DNA of 64,000 nucleotides. Source: Syntrophotalea acetylenica (GTDB taxonomy: Bacteria > Desulfobacterota > Desulfuromonadia > Desulfuromonadales > Syntrophotaleaceae). This document shows positions 43,948-53,594 of this stretch, piece by piece (position 1 is the stretch's first letter; every line of letters starts with the position of its first letter). The notes below the pieces were generated by a model. It was not told where the DNA came from and did no database searches. It saw only the letters and a program-made list of their open reading frames with translations. Where the stretch lies: contig NZ_CP015455.1 of assembly GCF_001888165.1 (NCBI RefSeq), forward strand, positions 2,908,001 to 2,972,000, in the 5' to 3' direction. The position numbers and the translations under genes are program-made.

Positions 43948-44790
43948 TCAGGCCGAAACCAGCGTCTGCGCCGCACGCAAATCGGCACTCTTTTTAAACA
44001 GGATGCCGAGATAGGGCAGCGCCCCCCTGTCCAGGGACGAAGCATCGATGTCAGGATCCGCCAGCATGGCACGCAGCCAGTTCAGCAATTCGCGGGTGGC
44101 CGGTTTTTTCTCCACCCCCTCGACATCGCGCAGGCGGTAGAATGCGGCAAGGCAGCTTTCCAGCAGACTCCGGTCGAGATCGGGGAAATGCACCGCGACG
44201 ATGCGCTTCATCATCTCTGCGTCGGGAAAGGCGATGTGATGAAAATTGCAACGGCCGAGAAACGGGTCCGAAAGATCCTTCTTGGAATTGGAGGTAATGA
44301 TCACCACCGGCCGGTGACGGGCCGTGACAGTCTTGTCGATCTCCATGATATCGAACTGCATCTGGTCCAGCACATCGAGCATGTCATCCTGGAAATCGGT
44401 ATCGGCCTTGTCGATTTCGTCGATAAGCAGCACCACCCGCCGCTCGGCGGTGAAGGCCTGGCCGATCTTGCCCATGCGGATGTAATCCTCGATGCAGCTG
44501 ACATCGCGGCTGGAATCGGAGAAACGGCTGTCGTTAAGGCGCGTCAGGGTATCGTACTGATACAGCGCCTCGACCAACTTCATGCTCGATTTGACGTTGA
44601 GCACGATCAGCGGCATATCCAGGCTCTCGGCGATGGCGTGGGCCAGGCGGGTCTTGCCGGTCCCGGGCTCGCCCTTGAGCAACAGCGGCAATTCGAGAGC
44701 TATCGACACGTTGACGATTTTGGCCAGTTCATCGTCGAGCACATAATGCGAAGCGCCATTGAAAGCGTTCAGAGAAGGGGTTGTATTCAT
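43948..44790 (-). CDS. MoxR/CoxD-like AAA+ ATPase
   Basis: 280 residues. Walker A KGEPGTGKTRLAHAIAESL, Walker B VLLIDEIDKADTDFQDDML and sensor-1 block VVIITSNSKKDLSDPFLGRC. Forms a two-gene unit with the VWA protein downstream, the CoxD/CoxE arrangement used in enzyme maturation. Intact, unlike the MoxR gene at 19.5 kb. Confidence 0.9.
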   Translation of the reverse strand: MNTTPSLNAFNGASHYVLDDELAKIVNVSIALELPLLLKGEPGTGKTRLAHAIAESLDMPLIVLNVKSSMKLVEALYQYDTLTRLNDSRFSDSSRDVSCIEDYIRMGKIGQAFTAERRVVLLIDEIDKADTDFQDDMLDVLDQMQFDIMEIDKTVTARHRPVVIITSNSKKDLSDPFLGRCNFHHIAFPDAEMMKRIVAVHFPDLDRSLLESCLAAFYRLRDVEGVEKKPATRELLNWLRAMLADPDIDASSLDRGALPYLGILFKKSADLRAAQTLVSA

Positions 44791-44892
44791 CTGCAGACTC
44801 CTTGGTGAAAACGATCGCGACTCGCTGCTGGCATCGTAACAGGTGGCAGAGCCCTGACTGTCAGCACATGGACAGTGACCCGTAGCGATGAC

Positions 44893-45513
44893 TCAGGGGG
44901 TTTCATCCGCGCGCCGGTCAAAACGCAGCCGCGCCAGTTGCCGCCAGTGCCGGATCGCAAACAGGCCGATGGCGGCAACCGCTCCCAGGGTATCAGCCAG
45001 CATGTCCTTCTGCGCGTCCCAGATATCCCCCTGGGATCCAAGCACCGCAATGCCGGCGTCCGGGTCGGCATGCACCGCGTATTGCCACTCGAACAGTTCA
45101 TAGCCGGCTGCCACCGTCACGATAAAAAAAACCGGGAACAGCAGCAGAACCCCGCGCGAGGCCACCAGACGCCGGCGCAACAGCAGTTCGGCGCAGGGAT
45201 AGGCATAAAATCCGACGGTGAAATGGGCCATGCGGTCGTAATGGTTGCGCTGAAAGCCGAACCATTGCGTCACCCAGTCGAAAGGCACACGCTCAAAGGT
45301 GAAATGCCCGCCGATGGTGTGCAGAAAGATAAGGCACGCCATCAGCAGGTATGCGAGATCGGAAAACCGGTATTTCCGGAAGGTCGCCGCCAGCAACACT
45401 ACAATAGCCACGATCGGGAGGTTCTCGGCCAGCCAGACGCCGCGATCATAAGGCGCAATCCCCAGCACCGCAAACAGCAGCAGGTACAAACCCAGCAAAA
45501 CCGCAGGCACCAT
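44893..45513 (-). CDS. YjdF/DUF2238-family membrane protein
   Basis: 206 residues, about six membrane segments, with the family blocks FLHTIGGHFTFERVPFDW, NHYDRMAHFTVGFYAYP and GYELFEWQYAV, and GDIWDAQKDMLADTLGA. Function unknown for the family. I start it at the ATG at 45513 (GGGAGAAAG upstream, matching the E. coli N-terminus). An ATG at 45576 overlapping the stop of the ABC-F gene (ATGA) would add 21 polar residues and imply coupling. Confidence 0.82.
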   Translation of the reverse strand: MVPAVLLGLYLLLFAVLGIAPYDRGVWLAENLPIVAIVVLLAATFRKYRFSDLAYLLMACLIFLHTIGGHFTFERVPFDWVTQWFGFQRNHYDRMAHFTVGFYAYPCAELLLRRRLVASRGVLLLFPVFFIVTVAAGYELFEWQYAVHADPDAGIAVLGSQGDIWDAQKDMLADTLGAVAAIGLFAIRHWRQLARLRFDRRADETP

Positions 45514-45572
45514 CACTTTCTCCCTTGACAATATCCGGTCACGCCCGTTTCCCCTGCGCGATGCCGTCGGCC

Positions 45573-47450
45573 TCATTCCGCCAGCGACTCCAACTCTTCC
45601 CAGCGGGCAAAACAGGCCGTCAGTTCGGCATCGAGCCGCGTCATGCGTTCTCGCAGCAGCGGCACCGCATCGCCCTGCTCCTTGTAGAAAGCTGGATCGG
45701 CGAGTTTCTCATGCAGGCCTGCCTGTTCGGTCTCAAGCGCTTCGATGCGCGCCGGCAAAGCCTCCAACTCGTGCCGCTCCTTGAAACTCAGTTTGCGGGG
45801 ACGGCAGCGTTCCGGCTTACCTTTGGCCACTTTCGCCGGCACCGGCTCCGGGTCCGGCAGCGGTCTTTGCCGCAACCAGTCCTGGTAGCCGCCGACATAA
45901 TCGACAAACCGGCCTTCGCCTTCCCAAACCAGGGTGCCGGTCACCACCCTGTCGAGAAACGCCCGGTCATGGCTGACCAGCAGTACCGTACCGGCGAAGT
46001 CGGCCAGCAACTCCTCCAGCAGCTCCAGGGTTTCCAGATCGAGATCGTTGGTCGGCTCGTCGAGTACCAGCACATTGGCCTCGCGGGTGAACAGCTTGGC
46101 CAGCAGCAGGCGATGGCGCTCGCCGCCGGAGAGAATGCGCACCGGTGTGCGGGCGCGATCCGGGGTAAAAAGAAAATCCTGCAGATAGCCGTAGACATGC
46201 CGGGGTTTGCCGCCCACCAGCACCGTATCCTGGTCGCCGGACAGATTCTGCTGCACCGTGGCATCGGGATCGAGCTGCTCGCGCAACTGATCGAAATAGA
46301 GAATTTCCAGATTGGTGCCAAGGCGTACCTGCCCCTGCTGGGGCTCCATCTGGCCGAGAATCAGTTTCAGCAGGGTCGACTTGCCGGCGCCGTTGGGACC
46401 GATGATGCCGATGCGATCACCCCGCAGGATGGTCGTGGTCAGATCCCGGATCACCGGGTTGTCACCGTAGCCGAAACAGACCCCTTCCAGCTCGGCCACC
46501 AGTTTGCCGCTGCGCGCGGCTTCCTGCAGCTGCAACCGCGCCTTGCCGGTACGGTCGCGCCGCTGCCGGCGCTCCTCGCGCATACGCTGCAGATCGCGCA
46601 CACGCCCCATATTGCGGGTGCGTCGTGCCTTGATTCCCTGGCGGATCCACACCTCTTCCTGTGCCAGCTTGCGGTCGAAACGCTGCCACTGTTGATCTTC
46701 GGCATGCAGAGCCTCTTCCCGACGGCGCAAAAAGGTCTCGTAATCGCAGGCGAAATCAAACAGCCTTCCGCGATCGAGCTCGACGGTGCGGGTCGCCAGC
46801 GCCTTGAGAAACTCGCGATCATGCGTTACAAACACAAGCGTCAGGGAGGACCGCTTCAAAAAGCTTTCAAGCCAGTCGATGGTATCGATGTCCAGGTGGT
46901 TGGTCGGTTCATCCAGCAGCAGCATATCCGGCTCCCCCACCAGCGCGCGCGCCAGCAGCACGCGCCGTTTGACACCGCCGGAAAGTTCGGCAACAGGCAC
47001 TTCGCCATCGAGATGCAGATGCGACAGAACCTGCCCCACCAGCTGTTCCAGCGGCCAGGCGCCCGATGTCTCCAGAGCCTGCTGGGAATGAAGCAGATCC
47101 GCCAGTCGGCTCTCGTCCCCGTCACGCACCTGCCGGGCCAGGCGGTGATAGTTCAGCAGCTCCCGTCCCGCGGCGCCAAGTCCGCACAGCACTTCCTCAT
47201 AAACGGTTCCGGTCAAATCGGCGGGAACATCCTGCGGCAGTGTGGCAATCCGCACGCCCTGGCGACAGATCACGCCGCCGCTGTCCGGTTGCAGTTCTCC
47301 TGCAATCAGCCGCAACAGGGTCGATTTGCCGCAGCCGTTGCGGCCCAGCAGACCGATGCGGTCACCGCTCTCGATGTGTAGATTGACATCCTCGAACAGT
47401 GCCGGCCCGCCAAAAGCGAGACACACATTCTGCAAACTCAACAAAGCCAT
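45573..47450 (-). CDS. uup: ABC-F family ATPase, Uup type
   Basis: 625 residues with two ABC modules: Walker A GRNGCGKST and GPNGAGKST, signatures LSGGVKRR and LSGGERHR, Walker B DMLLLDEPTNHLD and VLVLDEPTNDLD, and the inter-domain linker between. The C-terminal coiled coil (RKLSFKERHELEALPARIEA) is typical of Uup, a ribosome- and DNA-associated ABC-F protein. No membrane segments. Confidence 0.9.
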   Translation of the reverse strand: MALLSLQNVCLAFGGPALFEDVNLHIESGDRIGLLGRNGCGKSTLLRLIAGELQPDSGGVICRQGVRIATLPQDVPADLTGTVYEEVLCGLGAAGRELLNYHRLARQVRDGDESRLADLLHSQQALETSGAWPLEQLVGQVLSHLHLDGEVPVAELSGGVKRRVLLARALVGEPDMLLLDEPTNHLDIDTIDWLESFLKRSSLTLVFVTHDREFLKALATRTVELDRGRLFDFACDYETFLRRREEALHAEDQQWQRFDRKLAQEEVWIRQGIKARRTRNMGRVRDLQRMREERRQRRDRTGKARLQLQEAARSGKLVAELEGVCFGYGDNPVIRDLTTTILRGDRIGIIGPNGAGKSTLLKLILGQMEPQQGQVRLGTNLEILYFDQLREQLDPDATVQQNLSGDQDTVLVGGKPRHVYGYLQDFLFTPDRARTPVRILSGGERHRLLLAKLFTREANVLVLDEPTNDLDLETLELLEELLADFAGTVLLVSHDRAFLDRVVTGTLVWEGEGRFVDYVGGYQDWLRQRPLPDPEPVPAKVAKGKPERCRPRKLSFKERHELEALPARIEALETEQAGLHEKLADPAFYKEQGDAVPLLRERMTRLDAELTACFARWEELESLAE

Positions 47451-47659
47451 GCAAACACTCTCTTCTATCCGGAACTATTGCGCTCCGCTTATGCATCAAT
47501 TTTTCAGCCAGGGCGATTATGGCAGATCCGGCGGGTTTAGAAAAGCCCCACAGGCGAGCAGCGGCGCAGCCAGCTTGACAAAATACGCCGTGCACCCGAT
47601 AAACTTGAGAGAAGACCGTGATGCCGGGCAGGCCGCCCGGGCCGAAGAGGGAGAAAGAG

Positions 47660-48294
47660 ATGCCGCACCGCAACCGCAAAACCCTTGGTACGATCCTTTT
47701 ACTGACGACGGTACTGTGTATCATGGCAGCAAATACGGCTTGCCGCGACCGGACGCCCCGTCTGCAACCGTTGCCGGCCGATGCGTTGATTCTCGCCTTC
47801 GGCGACAGCCTGACAGCCGGCAACGGTGCCCCGAGGCAGGCAAGCTATCCCTCAAGGCTACAGGAACTGACCGGCTGGCGCACGGTCAACGCCGGTGTTC
47901 CGGGGGAAATCAGTGCCGAAGGGGCAAAGCGCCTGCCCGGCCTGCTGCGGCGCCACCGTCCCGACCTGGTAGTGCTGTGCCACGGCGGCAACGACCTGTT
48001 GCGCCGCATCGCCAAACAGACAACCTCCGGCCATCTTGCCGCCATGATCGACATGATCCGCCGCAGCGGAGCCCAGGTAGTGATGCTCGCCGTGCCGCAA
48101 CCGGGCATCCGCCTGCGCCCCCCGACTTTTATCGCAATATCGCAGAACGTTACCGGATACCGCTGGAAGAGGAGGCGTTGCCCGCAATTCTGAGCGACAA
48201 CACCCTTAAAAGCGACCCCATTCACCCCAATGCCGAGGGCTACCGACGGCTTGCCGAAGCGGTCGCCACCCTGCTTGCGACCAGCGGTGCCTGA
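47660..48294 (+). pseudogene. Exported SGNH/GDSL (TesA-like) hydrolase, one frameshift
   Basis: About 211 residues once repaired. An N-terminal signal (LGTILLLTTVLCIMAANTAC) precedes the SGNH blocks ILAFGDSLTAGNGA (catalytic Ser), VNAGVPGEIS and LVVLCHGGNDLL. The last block with the catalytic Asp/His (DPIHPNAEGYRRLAE) is in another frame, reaching 48294. One extra C in the six-C run at 48118-48123 joins them as RLRPPDFYRNIAERY. TesA-like enzymes hydrolyse esters and lysophospholipids in the periplasm. The ATG at 47660 follows GAGGGAGAAAGA. A sequencing error is likely. Confidence 0.8.
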
Positions 48295-48954
48295 TCACGG
48301 CCCCGGAGGCGCAATCGCCCGGGTGGGGCAGACACGCGCGCATTCGCCGCACTTCAGGCAATCGCGGTCACCGATAATGCCACGAGCCTTGTCCCTGACG
48401 ACGGGCAAGGACAACGGGCAGGACTTTTGGCAGGCCCCGCACCCGACACAGGCCGCCGCATCCAGACGCCACCGTTCGCGGTGACCGCCGACCGCCATCT
48501 GCAGGGTTCCGATGGGGCACATGGCACACCAGGCACGCGGCCTGAACACCAGGGCAAGCGGCACGCCGATGAGGGTCGTCAACAGGCACATCTCCCAGAA
48601 AACATGTCCCCAGTGCAGCGGGTCGCCGGCCGCGGCACCGATGCGCCAGACCATGTAGCCGATCATGGTGACCGAAACCAGAGGCCGCCATTTGATGCTG
48701 CGCAGAAACGGCGGAATCGGACGCCGGCCGCCGATCAGCCGCAGCCAGCTGTCGAAAAAAGCCCCCCGCGGGCAAAGATGACCGCAGAACCAGCGGCCAC
48801 GGAAAAACCCCGTGACAATGGCGGAAACCATGACTGCCGGCACGATAAATCCCAATAACGGATATTTCCACCCCAAAGCCAGAACCAGGGGCACGACAAG
48901 ACCCAGAGCCCATTTATAAGGGGCTCGCAGGGCGGATGAAGCGGCGTTACGCAT
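48295..48954 (-). CDS. NapH-like membrane 4Fe-4S protein
   Basis: 219 residues. Three or four membrane helices, the motifs WFCGHLCPRGAF and CAMCPIGTLQM of the NapH/RdxA family, and a C-terminal two-cluster ferredoxin (ACVGCGACQKSCPLSLPV and DCLKCGECARVCPTRAIA). Such proteins move electrons from the quinone pool to periplasmic or cytoplasmic acceptors. It stands alone; its partner is not evident. The ATG at 48954 follows AAAGGAGTGTCCTG. Confidence 0.87.
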   Translation of the reverse strand: MRNAASSALRAPYKWALGLVVPLVLALGWKYPLLGFIVPAVMVSAIVTGFFRGRWFCGHLCPRGAFFDSWLRLIGGRRPIPPFLRSIKWRPLVSVTMIGYMVWRIGAAAGDPLHWGHVFWEMCLLTTLIGVPLALVFRPRAWCAMCPIGTLQMAVGGHRERWRLDAAACVGCGACQKSCPLSLPVVRDKARGIIGDRDCLKCGECARVCPTRAIAPPGP

Positions 48955-49088
48955 CAGGACACTCCTTTTAATATTTTTAAATCATGATATTCGGATTTAA
49001 ATATGTCGTCAAGCCCAAAAATTCCTCGGCCAGACAAGGCCCCCGAGCCGCCCTCTGATTTGGAGCTTCGCATTGCCGGTGGCGACCG

Positions 49089-50147
49089 CTATTTTTCTGG
49101 CTCCCAATAGGCAGCGCCGGCTTCGCCGGTAGCGAAAACCTGCAAAAAGTCCCGTTTCATGCTGATGTCCACGATATCGTCTCCTGCCAGATCCCGGCAT
49201 AGGCCGGCCTCCCCGTTGCCCTGGCATGATATCGTCTTGCCTGCCGCGCCATAGGCGTATTCGCGTTCGGCATCGTCATGATGCAACAGCAGTCGCAAGG
49301 TCGCTGGATAGGGTGCGGCATGGGTGGCGGCAAGCATGGCGCAATCGCCGTCGCTGTTGCCGATGGCCAGGATCGGATACTGACCGATGCGGTAGACAAT
49401 GTTAAGAGCCTTGCCGCGACGCAGGTTGACAGGCTCCAGTTCCCGTGCCAGGCGATAGTAAACCGGCTTGCCGGATGCAAAATCGACATCCAGGGCCACC
49501 AGGGTACCGATGAAGCGGACCGGCGGCAGTGCCGCCAGTTCCGGCTGTTCGGCACACAACAGGCGCACCAGGGTCTGATCCGAGCCGGAAAGCACGTAGA
49601 CAATAAAATCGTGGCGCAAAAGATAGTCGACCAGCTGCAGCATGGGACGGTAGAAAAGCTCGCGATAGGGAAGATCAAACCGGGGATGGCGCTGGTCCCG
49701 CACCAGTGTCTGAAGCCTGGCGCGAAATGCCTGTTCCTCGAATCCGGCACCGGACAGACCGAAGAACAGTTCGAAATGATCACGCCGCATGCGCTTCAAT
49801 CCGTCCTGGCGGGCGGCATCGAAAGGCTGACGGCCCTGCAGCTGCGGCGCGGCGGCAGCCTCCCTGAGCAGGGTCTCAGCAATCAGCATGCCCAGCGGCA
49901 GCGGTCGCTCGCACACCAGTGTCCCGTCCAAATCGATGGTGACAATACGGTCCTGCGGCGGCACATACGCAGCATCCTCCGGATCGGTTACCTTGCGCAC
50001 AAACCCGGTGATGGCCTGCCTGGCCGTACCGTCACGCCACAAAAACAGGCTATCGCAGCTCACGACCTGCCTGGCACAACCCAGGGCGGGCTGCAAAATG
50101 ATCAGCCCTGCCAGCCATATCCACACAAAAAATTTACCGTTCACCAT
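49089..50147 (-). CDS. Exported HAD-superfamily hydrolase
   Basis: 352 residues. A signal peptide (FFVWIWLAGLIILQPALGC, with a possible lipobox cysteine) precedes a HAD fold: motif I IVTIDLDGTLV, motif II VLSGSDQTLV and motif IV AIGNSDGDCAML. It probably hydrolyses a phosphate ester outside the cytoplasm; the substrate is unknown. The start is uncertain: the ATG at 50147 overlaps GGAGGA closely, with a GTG at 50144 and an upstream ATG at ~50162 as alternatives. Confidence 0.75.
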   Translation of the reverse strand: MVNGKFFVWIWLAGLIILQPALGCARQVVSCDSLFLWRDGTARQAITGFVRKVTDPEDAAYVPPQDRIVTIDLDGTLVCERPLPLGMLIAETLLREAAAAPQLQGRQPFDAARQDGLKRMRRDHFELFFGLSGAGFEEQAFRARLQTLVRDQRHPRFDLPYRELFYRPMLQLVDYLLRHDFIVYVLSGSDQTLVRLLCAEQPELAALPPVRFIGTLVALDVDFASGKPVYYRLARELEPVNLRRGKALNIVYRIGQYPILAIGNSDGDCAMLAATHAAPYPATLRLLLHHDDAEREYAYGAAGKTISCQGNGEAGLCRDLAGDDIVDISMKRDFLQVFATGEAGAAYWEPEK

Positions 50148-50199
50148 TCCTCCGCAGAGCATGATCGCAAAGAATTCTCGCCGCTTTGGTGCTGTTTCA

Positions 50200-51468
50200 T
50201 CAGGACCAGTGCGGCCGGTCCGCCATCCATTCGGCGACAATTTCCGGCAGCCATGTCGCCAACCCGGGAGCCAGATAAAAAGCAGGACGCAGCAGATCGC
50301 TGGCGGCGGTTATGATGCCGTCCCGCAGGGCCATGGCCGCCAGCTGGGTGCCGGGGTAGATACGCAGGCCGACGGTCATCTTGAGCGCATCACAATCCAG
50401 GTGGTCGGCAAAGCGCAGGCTTTCCATGACGGTCTCCCGGGTCTCCGCGGGCCCCCCCAGCAACAGAAATCCCAGGCGTCTGATACCATGGCCCCGCAGT
50501 CGGCGCGAGACCGTATCGACATCCTCGGGGCAAAAGCGTTTGTGCATGGCCTCCAGAACCGCACGGGAGCCGCTCTCGAAACCGAGACTGACCTCCGTGC
50601 AGCCGGCTGCGGCCATGGACCGCACCAGCTTTGTGCTGACACGCCAGGGATAGACGATGGCCTTCCATTCGAAGCGCAGACCGGATGCCTGAAAAGCCTC
50701 GCACAACGCCAAAGCGTAACTCTCCGGCAGATTGAAGGTATTGTCGACAAAAAAAATCCGTCGATAGCCGCGATCCAGATACTCATGCAGACTACTGACG
50801 ACCTGCGCGACCGGACGGCGACGCAAGGCGCGTCCCTCGATGGCAGCGGTGGCGCAGTAGCTGCAGTCCATGGCGCAGCCGCGCCGGGTCTGAAACGGCA
50901 CCCACAAATCGGCGGACAGGCCTGGCGGAGGCAACAGCAGATCCTTCCCCGGACGCGGTATCTGCCTTGTGGACAAATCCGGGGATGTGTCGGAAATCAA
51001 AACCTCACGCGCCGGCAGTCTTCCGCGCAGCCCGGAAGGGCTTTGCCGAGGCTGCAGGCGCTGAAGAAGTTCCACGAAGGAAGCCTCCCCCTCCCCGCAG
51101 ATACCATAATCGGCACGCAAATAATCGAGGGCGCGCTGACCGAAGACACTGAAACCGGCTCCGCCAACAATGACGGGAGCCCGGCTGTAACGATGGCAGA
51201 GCGCGACGGCCTGCCGGGCGCTCTCCAGAAAGAAAACCGGCCGTTCAAGGCTCTGGTTATCGACATTGCGCACCGACAGACCAATGGCGTCGGGTTTCAG
51301 GCGGGACAGCAGGGCGGGAAGACGCAATCCCAGCTCGCCGGACCGCAGACTGACCTGCCACACCGCGTAACCGGCGCGACGCACGGCAGCCGCCACACAG
51401 GCCATCCCCAACGGCGGCACCAAAGGCCCGGGCGCCGCATCCTGGATGTGCATCAGCAAAATTTTCAT
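50200..51468 (-). CDS. B12-binding-domain radical SAM protein
   Basis: 422 residues. The N-terminal ~150 residues form a cobalamin-binding-like domain (VPPLGMACVAAAVRRAGYAV, VIVGGAGFSVFG); the radical SAM core has RRGCAMDCSYCATA (CxxxCxxC) and LGFESGSRAVLEAM later. Substrate unknown; such proteins often methylate unactivated carbons or build hopanoid, tetrapyrrole or lipid derivatives. The ATG at 51468 follows GAGGGAAGCGA. It is divergent from the Rrf2 regulator at 51688. Confidence 0.87.
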   Translation of the reverse strand: MKILLMHIQDAAPGPLVPPLGMACVAAAVRRAGYAVWQVSLRSGELGLRLPALLSRLKPDAIGLSVRNVDNQSLERPVFFLESARQAVALCHRYSRAPVIVGGAGFSVFGQRALDYLRADYGICGEGEASFVELLQRLQPRQSPSGLRGRLPAREVLISDTSPDLSTRQIPRPGKDLLLPPPGLSADLWVPFQTRRGCAMDCSYCATAAIEGRALRRRPVAQVVSSLHEYLDRGYRRIFFVDNTFNLPESYALALCEAFQASGLRFEWKAIVYPWRVSTKLVRSMAAAGCTEVSLGFESGSRAVLEAMHKRFCPEDVDTVSRRLRGHGIRRLGFLLLGGPAETRETVMESLRFADHLDCDALKMTVGLRIYPGTQLAAMALRDGIITAASDLLRPAFYLAPGLATWLPEIVAEWMADRPHWS

Positions 51469-51623
51469 TTCGCTTCCCTCGCGCAACTCCGTCCCCCTGC
51501 CATTTCGCACGGGCGGAGCGGACAATAAGCGGCTACATCATAAACCAGATGCCATTGGGTTGCCAGCTGTTTACCCTCAGGAAATTAATCCTGGCACATG
51601 GCAATAAAAACATTTTTTGACCG

Positions 51624-51658
51624 TTGACAAAAGGGGCGGCCAGGGGTTATTTATAACC
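51624..51658 (+). promoter_or_regulatory. Rrf2 promoter with overlapping palindromic operator
   Basis: TTGACA at 51624-51629, a 17-bp spacer and a weak TTATTT -10. The -10 is inside a perfect 14-bp palindrome, GGTTATTTATAACC (51645-51658), 30 bp before the GTG start. This is where an autorepressor would bind. Confidence 0.6.
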
Positions 51659-51687
51659 TTTAAAGTAATATTTCAGGAATACGCGCC

Positions 51688-52200
51688 GTGATCATTACCC
51701 GAGCAACCGAATACGCGATCCGTGCCGTGCTTTTCATGGCGGCAAAACCCCGGGAGGAAATCGTCCTGAAAAAGGACATCTGCCGGGAGCAGGACATCAC
51801 TCCCGCCTTTCTGACCAAAGTCCTGCAGCCCCTGATCAAGGAAGGCATCGTCGGCTCCCATCGCGGCGTCGGCGGCGGGTTTTTCCTGGCGAAGAATCCA
51901 ACCGACATTACCCTGCTCGACGTCATCAGGGCCGAGGAAGGCCCGATCTATCTCAATCTCTGCCTTGCCGATAAAACCAGTTGCGAGCGCGAATCAACCT
52001 GCCCCGTCAACCGCGTCTGGCAGAAAGCGCGGGCCGGCCTGGTCGATGTCCTGGGCAGTTACAGCTTTGCGCAACTGCTCGAAATGGAACCTTCCCGTGA
52101 AAACAGCGGAGCTTCGGAGACAGGCAAAACCGGACACTTTTCACACGGGCCCCACGGCTCCGCCACCGGCCTGGACAGCCGCCCCGGGAGAAACGATTGA
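51688..52200 (+). CDS. Rrf2-family transcriptional regulator, IscR-like
   Basis: 170 residues. An N-terminal winged helix-turn-helix (TRATEYAIRAVLFMAA, ITPAFLTKVLQPLIKEGIV, HRGVGGGFFLA) and three cysteines in LCLADKTSCERESTCPV positioned like the [2Fe-2S] ligands of IscR. It probably responds to redox, iron-sulfur status or nitric oxide. The start is a GTG at 51688. The tail after ~140 is Gly/His/Ser-rich and atypical. Confidence 0.88.
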   Translation: MIITRATEYAIRAVLFMAAKPREEIVLKKDICREQDITPAFLTKVLQPLIKEGIVGSHRGVGGGFFLAKNPTDITLLDVIRAEEGPIYLNLCLADKTSCERESTCPVNRVWQKARAGLVDVLGSYSFAQLLEMEPSRENSGASETGKTGHFSHGPHGSATGLDSRPGRND

Positions 52201-52245
52201 CATTTCCCGGCCAGTCCTTTAGAGTTTGCGCTACATAAAAGCTGT

Positions 52246-52340
52246 CTTTATCAAGAGTGGTGGAGGGAAGGGCCCTGCGAAACCACAGCAACCGATCCGA
52301 CAGTACGGATGCCAGGTGCTAATTCCTGCCCCTGATAAAG
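52246..52340 (+). promoter_or_regulatory. SAM-I (S-box) riboswitch upstream of metX
   Basis: The outer stem pairs CTTTATCA (52246-) with TGATAAAG (52333-52340). Inside are the S-box blocks AAGAGTGGTGGAGGGAA, GGCCCTGCGAAACCACAGCAACC and GGTGCTAATTCCTGCC. SAM binding should stop expression of the downstream methionine gene. Confidence 0.94.
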
Positions 52341-52387
52341 GGGAACGATGAGGATGGAGCCGTCAGCAACAGCACGCATTCGATCGT

Positions 52388-52426
52388 TACGGCCCCTTCC
52401 CATCACCGGGGAGGGGCCGTTTTGCA
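52388..52426 (+). terminator. SAM riboswitch terminator
   Basis: ACGGCCCCTTCCC / GGGGAGGGGCCGT stem followed by TTTTG, immediately before metX; acts as the expression platform. Confidence 0.85.
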
Positions 52427-52438
52427 TTCCGGGAAGGC

Positions 52439-53569
52439 TTGTTGATCTTGGATAATTCTTCTGTAGGCATCGTCAAAACCCGAACCGTCGATTTCGACGG
52501 CGATCTGCGTCTGGAAAGCGGCCGGCTGCTCGCCGCACCCATCACGCTGGCCTACGAAACCTACGGGCAACTCAACGCCGAGCGCTCCAACGCCATCCTC
52601 GTCACCCATGCCTGGACCGGCAATGCCCATGCCGCCGGCAGACATGCGGACGATGACCGCAAGGCCGGTTGGTGGGACGATATGATCGGCCCCGGCAAGG
52701 TGCTCGACACCAGCCGTTACTATGTGATCTGCAGCAATGTGATCGGGTCCTGCGGCGGATCCACCGGTCCGACCAGCAAAAATCCCCGCACCGGCCGACC
52801 CTACAACCTGAGTTTCCCGGTGATCATGGTACGCGACATGGTGCGCGCCCAGAAATGCCTCATCGACCATCTCGGTCTGCGCACCCTGGTCACGGTCATC
52901 GGCGGCAGCATGGGCGCCATGCAGGCCCTCGAATGGGGAGTGCTGTATCCCGAGGTGGTGCGTTCCGTCATTCCCATAGCCGGCACCGGGCGCACCTCGC
53001 CCATGGCCATCGCCCTGAACGCGCTGGCGCGCCAGGCGATCTTCAACGATCCTCTGTGGAAAAAAGGCAATTACCGCCCCGAACACCCGCCCGCGGATGG
53101 CCTGGCGCTGGGACGCGCCATCGGCCACATCTCGTTTCTTTCCAACGCCTCCATGCACCTGAAATTCGGCCGGCGGTTTTCGGCCCGGGACGGCATGTTC
53201 GATTTTTTTGGCCAGTTCGAAGTCGAGCGCTATCTCGAGTACAACGGCCGGGCCTTTATCGACCGCTTCGATACCAACGCTTTTCTGTACCTGGCCAAGG
53301 CCCTTGACCTGTACGACGTTGCCTGGAATTTTGAAAGTCGGCAGCAGGCCCTGGAAAGAATCCGGTGCCCCTCCCTGTGGTTCGCCTTTTCCTCCGACTG
53401 GCTGTACCCGCCCCATGAAGCGGAAGAGGTGATCGATATCCTGCGAGGACTCGGCAAGCCGGTGGAGTATCACCTGATACAGTCCGACTACGGTCACGAT
53501 TCCTTCCTGGTGGAACCGGAAAAGTTCACCCATTTCATCACCGGATTCCTCCAGCGCCTCGGCGTCTGA
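52439..53569 (+). CDS. metX: Homoserine O-acetyltransferase
   Basis: 376 residues from the longest start. Alpha/beta-hydrolase fold with the MetX block [23 protein letters not shown]-like GNAHAAG region, the nucleophile in [15 protein letters not shown] (S157) and the later Asp/His region ([18 protein letters not shown]). It activates homoserine with acetyl-CoA at the first step of methionine synthesis. All candidate starts are TTG (52439, 52442, 52448) after GGGAAGG, so the exact N-terminus is unsure. Under SAM-I control. Confidence 0.92.
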   Translation: MLILDNSSVGIVKTRTVDFDGDLRLESGRLLAAPITLAYETYGQLNAERSNAILVTHAWTGNAHAAGRHADDDRKAGWWDDMIGPGKVLDTSRYYVICSNVIGSCGGSTGPTSKNPRTGRPYNLSFPVIMVRDMVRAQKCLIDHLGLRTLVTVIGGSMGAMQALEWGVLYPEVVRSVIPIAGTGRTSPMAIALNALARQAIFNDPLWKKGNYRPEHPPADGLALGRAIGHISFLSNASMHLKFGRRFSARDGMFDFFGQFEVERYLEYNGRAFIDRFDTNAFLYLAKALDLYDVAWNFESRQQALERIRCPSLWFAFSSDWLYPPHEAEEVIDILRGLGKPVEYHLIQSDYGHDSFLVEPEKFTHFITGFLQRLGV

Positions 53570-53594
53570 ACCGAAACCGCCAGTGCCCCGCTGA

